From: Coenobita brevimanus
Lineage: Eukaryota > Arthropoda > Malacostraca > Decapoda > Coenobitidae
Length of the DNA: 64,000 nucleotides
Reading direction: 5' to 3'
NCBI GenBank assembly: GCA_032717465.1
Contig: CM064632.1
Location: forward strand, 21,457,425 to 21,521,424
Shown: piece by piece, positions 57,548 through 64,000 of the stretch
How positions within the stretch are numbered: the stretch's first letter is position 1
Layout: each line of letters opens with the position of its first letter
Made by a program: the position numbers and the translations under genes
Notes under the pieces: generated by a model
Seen by the model: the letters and a program-made list of their open reading frames with translations, nothing else
Told to the model about the DNA's origin: nothing
Database searches by the model: none

Positions 57548-57760
57548 TTCATTCACTTTAACTTGGCCTAAATATTCATCCTTTTGCAACATACTTGACG
57601 TATGGTAGCTCAGTGGCAGAAAAAAGACAGTACGGTGGCTTACATTTTTTCTGTAGCACTTCTTCGTGACTGGCATATTCTGATGTTAATCCGTTGTTCT
57701 GACCCAACATTCACGATGGAGGGATGGCAATTTTAGGCCAAGGAAAAGTGAACAGAGTAT
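57548..57760. mobile_element. Foldback family 1, best terminal inverted repeats
   Basis: Starts TTCATTCACTTTAACTTGGC and ends GCAATTTTAGGCCAAGGAAA then AGTGAACAGAGTATATG. The two ends are complementary over ~30 bp with few mismatches. The interior has TAGCTCAGTGGCAGAAAAAA, TGTAGCACTTCTTCGTGAC and TTCACGATGGAGGGATGGCA. 213 bp, non-coding. Confidence 0.8.
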
Positions 57761-58045
57761 ATGACCATTAATTCTTTCATGGTAAGGACAACTCTAATAT
57801 TCTGATGATTGCCTCGCGTTTGGTGAAACAGAACACAAAAAAAGACGTGACCGCGAGAAATATAAACCCCCCAAGATGATGTACATTTAATACGCAAAAT
57901 TAAATCCTTGGGGAGGAGGTGCGAGGGAGCCATTTAAAACCCACTAGAGGTCTACCTAATAATGTAATTCCTTTGTTTTTTGTCTATGTTGATTCTGTGA
58001 TTGTTAGAAAGCCTTTGCCATTGTATATTATTTTTCATTCGCAAG

Positions 58046-59850
<1,805 letters not shown>

Positions 59851-59857
59851 AGAAACA

Positions 59858-59860
<3 letters not shown>

Positions 59861-59936
<76 letters not shown>

Positions 59937-59946
59937 TATATATACA

Positions 59947-60033
<87 letters not shown>
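59861..60033. repeat. (TA)n microsatellite, 173 bp
   Basis: TA tract with two ACAG interruptions at 59932-59948. Confidence 0.97.
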
Positions 60034-60036
<3 letters not shown>

Positions 60037-60852
60037 GTAGATATTCATTGCACGTGAAAATCTCTAGGGTGTTATTGACTGACGGGGCCGGTCCTTGAGA
60101 TGTTTTCCTGCAGATAAAAAGCCATTATCGTCTTATTAGGGGTTAATATGAGAGTGCTCGAAACCTTTGGGTTGAATAAAATCGTCTGTGGCAGTGAAAG
60201 GTAAATACACATGACGTCATGGAACTGAAGGGGAAAGTAGACACTCTTTTAAATCAGTTCACTGCCAGACAAATCCCTAAGGCAGGTAAAGACCGTCTAA
60301 TCGTAGTCAGAATAAAATAAAAACAAAGAAATTGTAGTAAAGGTTTAAAAAGTACGCCTGAACTAAGCTACAGCAGAGCACAAAATGGAACGATGGGATA
60401 GGGAGAGGTTCGGGTTGGAGTGAGAGAGGATTTGCGAGGAAGGGAGACGGAGAGTTGTTCAGAGTTATGATTGGAAAGGGGAGATGGCATGGATTCGAAA
60501 CTGGGAGAATGGGATGGGAATGGGAGTGAAAAGGGCAGAGTAGGATGGAAAGCGATAGAACAGGGGTCGTGCTGTCTTCTCGTCGACTTTTCCCACCACC
60601 TCTCGCTAATCAGTTTATTTCTGTATCTGGTACCACTCACTTCAGTCAGTTTAGAGCTAATAGTAAGGCAAAAAATAAAAATAAATAAAAAAGGGCGATT
60701 TGTGATATTAGTTAAATGATATGGAGGCTTCTTTATTGAAAAAAAAAAAAAAAAGTCAGGGCTTCTGATAAATAGCCTACTCTTCCTGACATCTAAGGAC
60801 TTGAGTAAAAATTGTCAAACTTAGTCTTTGATGCTCGTGGTGCTTCCTGTAG
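60034..60852. other. No gene seen
   Basis: One forward GTTGAATAAAATCGTCTG block at 60170-60187, a purine-rich tract at 60390-60540, and an A16 run near 60740. Confidence 0.4.
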
Positions 60853-61186
60853 TTGGTTCACCTTAACTTGGCGGAGAGTTTCGTCCTTTTGCTGCCCATT
60901 TTCCCGTGACTCAGTGGGAGAAGACAATAGTGCAACTCAATATTTTTTCCATAACACTTCTTTGTGACTTGTTCGTTCATTTTACCATGTAGGCAAGTTT
61001 TTGTTTTTGCTTTTGTTTTTCCTTTTGTAGTAGGAGGGCAGAATTAAACCATACCCAGGCTCTACATGTTTTCCATAGCACTTCTTCGTGACTAGCACCA
61101 TATTACAGTGTTAATCAGTTGTTATAGCACAGTTTACAAGATTGCTAGATGGTATTTTTAGACTTAGATTAAGTGTACAGAATTTA
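60853..61186. mobile_element. Foldback family 1 copy with internal duplication
   Basis: Starts GTTCACCTTAACTTGGCGG and ends TTTTTAGACTTAGATTAAGT. The TTTTCCATAGCACTTCTTCG block occurs twice (60946-60966 and 61071-61091), with a T-rich spacer between. The copy is therefore longer than usual through an internal duplication or insertion. Confidence 0.6.
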
Positions 61187-62540
61187 GTGATAGTTGAAAT
61201 CGGATCCGGACACGATATCCAAATTGCCAGCGAGAAAAAGAAAATGCTCGCCTCCCAATATTTTCCTCTGCTCTGTCGGACAGGTAATTTGCGTGCGAGC
61301 AGGAGTGGCAGATTTGTTTTGGGTGCGAGGTAATGTGCGGGGGATGATAGAGGACATTGTTATCTGGCAATATCACTGAAAAAAGGCACATTAAAAAGGC
61401 ATTAAGAGGGAGAGGAATTTTGCCTACAGTTGGATTTCCGCCACTGTGTTGTTGGTGATAGTGTGTGGACTGGGATGAGGCCGGGCACTGCCGTTGATGC
61501 CAGAATTAACAACAGTCCATAATGCTTAGTCGTAAAAAATGGCTGGCTGGATTGTAGGTGGAGTTAGTTCCCCCGCCACCCCTGCCTGTGTTTGTTTTTA
61601 TCCATCCCCTGAAGCAGGATGGTATCATATTCGGCAGCTCGGCCTATACCGTCGTACTTTATTCAGCCTATGTCTGTCTGTCTGTCTTTGTGTCTGTACC
61701 TTTAACTCGTCCAAGGTCATTTTGATGGATCTGAATGACACTTCCCAGATGAGTTCGTCTGGTTACTCTGAAGGCCTTCGACTGTGTAGTTTTCCAACCA
61801 TGATTTGTAGGATCGTCAGCTCCCCTCACCTAATTAAAAATTCTCAGAAATAGTGAAAGAAGGGCAGATATGGCTTTGTTATCGGAGTACATCTATATTG
61901 GACTCCGTAATTCGATATTTGGGGAGTGTGACCCCCAGTAATTCACAAGGGGCTCAGCCTCCCTTCCAAAAATAAAGACGATCAGAAAAAGGGGAATGTG
62001 AGCACATGGATTTCAAATAAATTTCTCAGGTCATTGTCAGCCTATTGTCTTCCATTATTTAAAAATCTCCACTATTATTTATAGGGAGATTAGCCCCCCT
62101 TCAAAACTTATAAAGTATACAAAATAGGGAAAGAGGGGCAGATATCCCATTGATATATTAGTACATGTAGAATGAGCTACCATACAATAACTAGTACTAC
62201 TATTACTACCATTACCATTATTCTTTACTACTACTACTACTGCTGCTACTTAGAGAATCGTGGGACATAACCCCTTCACATATGCAACCAATGCGATCAG
62301 GTGGCTTTTATATCGGGATATCAGCTTCTTTAGGCCTCTGCCTACTACTTCCTCCTCCTGCTCCTCCTCCTCCTTCTTCTTGTTCTTCTTTTATTATTAT
62401 TATTACTATTATTATTTTTCTTGTTGTTGTTGTTGTTAGTTTTAATGTTTTGTTATTGTTATTCTTTTGCCACTTTCAGGCGATTTATTCAGCTATTCAG
62501 TGCGTTGATAATTAGGTTGGACAGGTATGTTTTGCAGTTG
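61187..62540. other. No gene seen
   Basis: Unassigned. Includes two similar ~140-bp blocks near 61855 and 62125 (GAAAGAAGGGCAGATATGG and GAAAGAGGGGCAGATATCC), an ACT-rich run at 62190-62250 and a CTCCTC/TTATTA cluster at 62350-62420. Confidence 0.35.
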
Positions 62541-62549
62541 CCAGAAGAG

Positions 62550-62743
<194 letters not shown>

Positions 62744-63047
62744 GCAATAGTAGTTAAAGTTCTGTGATTAAGTTAGTTCAGTTGGGTTTCGTTTCTCTTG
62801 TAGCAGTTAGGAAAATAAATCGTACCTGAAAGACCATGTTCATACTCACACTCTAAATAGCCCCATGGGATTTCGTAACATCATCTCCTTAGCGATTAAT
62901 CCGTACATTAACCCTACCTGGGTAACCTGGGATGTCCTACATCCCAGGCCACGAAAATGATTTTTTATATATACGAACGTAAGGCCAAGGGATCTGTCCT
63001 TCCGTTTACCGTCCTGACTAGTGAATTGCTTCATGCGGATGACAGGG

Positions 63048-63356
63048 TCATTCTTAAGCCTCGTACACACCAAGATACAAAGTCGCGCAACTTTGTCTCT
63101 GGACTGTCTCGCATCTGTCTCAGAAAAATCTAAATTTGTCTCGCAACAGTCGCTAGACACTGTCTCTGGGTCACGTACACACCGAGATACTTTATCCAGT
63201 AAAAGTCGCGCGACAGTGTCACAGGACTGTTGCGCGACTGTCTCAGGAAAATCTAAATCTGTCGCTGGACAGTCGCGCGACAGTCCAGAGACAAGATTTC
63301 GGCTGTATCTTGTCTCCCATTAGATATGGGAGACAAGATACAAGTTGCTCGGTGCG
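63048..63356. mobile_element. Palindromic TCGCGCGA-rich element
   Basis: Starts AAGCCTCGTACACACCAAGA and has two diverged ~115-bp direct units: GATACAAAGTCGCGCAACTT to CTCAGAAAAATCTAAATTTG, and GATACTTTATCCAGTAAAAG to CTCAGGAAAATCTAAATCTG. It then runs into an inverted end, GTATCTTGTCTCCC and its complement, finishing TTGCTCGGTGCGGAGG, an approximate inverse of the start. The perfect palindrome TCGCGCGA occurs twice and GACAGTCGCGCGACAGTC is locally symmetric. Probably a non-autonomous DNA transposon; superfamily unknown. Confidence 0.55.
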
Positions 63357-63733
63357 GAGGGATTTGGCAACGGATGACGGAGTTTTTTTTTTTTTTATTA
63401 AGTTCGCATTTAAAAATGCACGCCTCCTGCTATGAGGAGTCAGTATTCACATATTTTAACATTATTTATGCATAACAGTTGTACATACATTGAATGATTA
63501 TATGTATATGGTTCTATCCTAAATAATTATAGATTATATTTTTATACTCTAATTTTGCATAAAAGTTATACATCATCGTTGAAAGATTATACTGTATGTA
63601 TACTGGTCTGTCCTAATAATAATTATGGTATATTGACACGTTTTACATACATTGTTGAAAAATTATGGGTACGTATATGGTTCAGTCATGACAGTTCTTA
63701 GCTTTAGTGATTCCACTGTTGATTTTGGCAATT

Positions 63734-63738
<5 letters not shown>
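63357..63738. other. A+T-rich sequence with loose repeats
   Basis: Three diverged ~80-bp blocks with ACATTGTTGAAAGATTAT and GTATATGGTTCTATCCTAA words (63485, 63570, 63645). Confidence 0.45.

Positions 63739-63795
<57 letters not shown>
63739..63795. repeat. (CA)n microsatellite
   Basis: Pure tract, directly followed by family 3. Confidence 0.95.
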
Positions 63796-63796
<1 letters not shown>

Positions 63797-64000
63797 ATCC
63801 ACTCACTCAATGTAGTGCTGCTCTCGTGTGTCTGCCCTGTCCTCTCCTCCATCCTTCTTTCTTTCCATCTTCTATCTTTCTTTCCTTCATTCTTTCCTCG
63901 TCCTTCTGCCTACAGGTGACTTTACACTCCCTCTTCTGTCTTTCATTCCTTCATTCTTTCCTCTTCCTTCTGCCTGTGGGTGACTCTACATTGAGTGACA
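63795..64000 (+). repeat. Dispersed repeat family 3, copy 4 (cut by window end)
   Basis: CACCATCCACTCACTCAATG, TAGTGCTGCT, CTACAGGTGACTTTACACTC and finally GGTGACTCTACATTGAGTGACA match copy 1. The CTTTCATTCCTTCATTCTTT region is duplicated inside this copy, so the GGTGACT block appears twice (63915 and 63979). Confidence 0.7.

Noticed and set aside
60368..60719. Short overlapping open frames on both strands as a host gene
   Set aside because: Purine-rich composition, no domain, no repeat-independent support.

Overview
The window looks like a repeat-dominated intergenic piece of an invertebrate nuclear genome, most likely a decapod crustacean or a related arthropod. This is inferred from the long dinucleotide microsatellites (the longest, (CA)n, is 492 bp), the arthropod-style non-LTR retrotransposons, a Tc1-type transposon, a tRNA-derived SINE and degenerate TTAGG-like sequence. 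I found no convincing host protein-coding gene, and no rRNA gene or functional tRNA gene. Every protein-like signal that I can identify belongs to a mobile element, and most long open frames are translations of tandem repeats.

Layout. 1-2.5 kb: an endonuclease fragment of one LINE abuts a 5'-truncated CR1-like LINE. 2.5-4.1 kb: a 22-bp minisatellite that appears to have grown inside a foldback element. 4.7-4.9 kb: a tRNA-Thr-like SINE with a 16-bp target duplication. 5-10 kb: mostly A+T-rich degenerate repeats. 10.09-19.14 kb: a tandem segmental duplication of two ~4.5-kb copies, with (TC)n tracts at all three junctions; only the second copy carries a LINE insertion. 20-34 kb: simple repeats, LINE 3' scraps, a 1.4-kb minisatellite (27.95-29.33 kb) and a composite trinucleotide satellite (31.9-32.6 kb). 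34.69-39.15 kb: a decayed Tc1-type transposon inserted at a TA inside another repeat, with an extra inverted copy of its own 3' end as left arm. 39-43 kb: copies of a foldback repeat and a second SINE-like fragment. 43.18-49.62 kb: an almost intact I-superfamily LINE with an 11-bp target duplication. 49.6-50.4 kb: TTAGG-like and 25-bp repeats. 51.3-54 kb: more LINE pieces, one pair splitting a foldback element. 54-64 kb: pyrimidine or purine tracts, AT and CA microsatellites, foldback repeats and a palindromic TCGCGCGA-rich element.

The best candidates for undescribed biology are repeat families. Family 1 is a ~210-bp element with terminal inverted repeats, in at least nine copies, usually flanked by many copies of a short AGCTGAATAAAATCGTC block. 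Family 2 is a ~150-200-bp foldback element. A third dispersed element recurs four times and defines the last bases of the window. The autonomous partners that once moved these families are not visible here. Mobility enzymes present are the near-complete I-type LINE proteins, partial CR1-type and other LINE proteins, and the broken Tc1 transposase.
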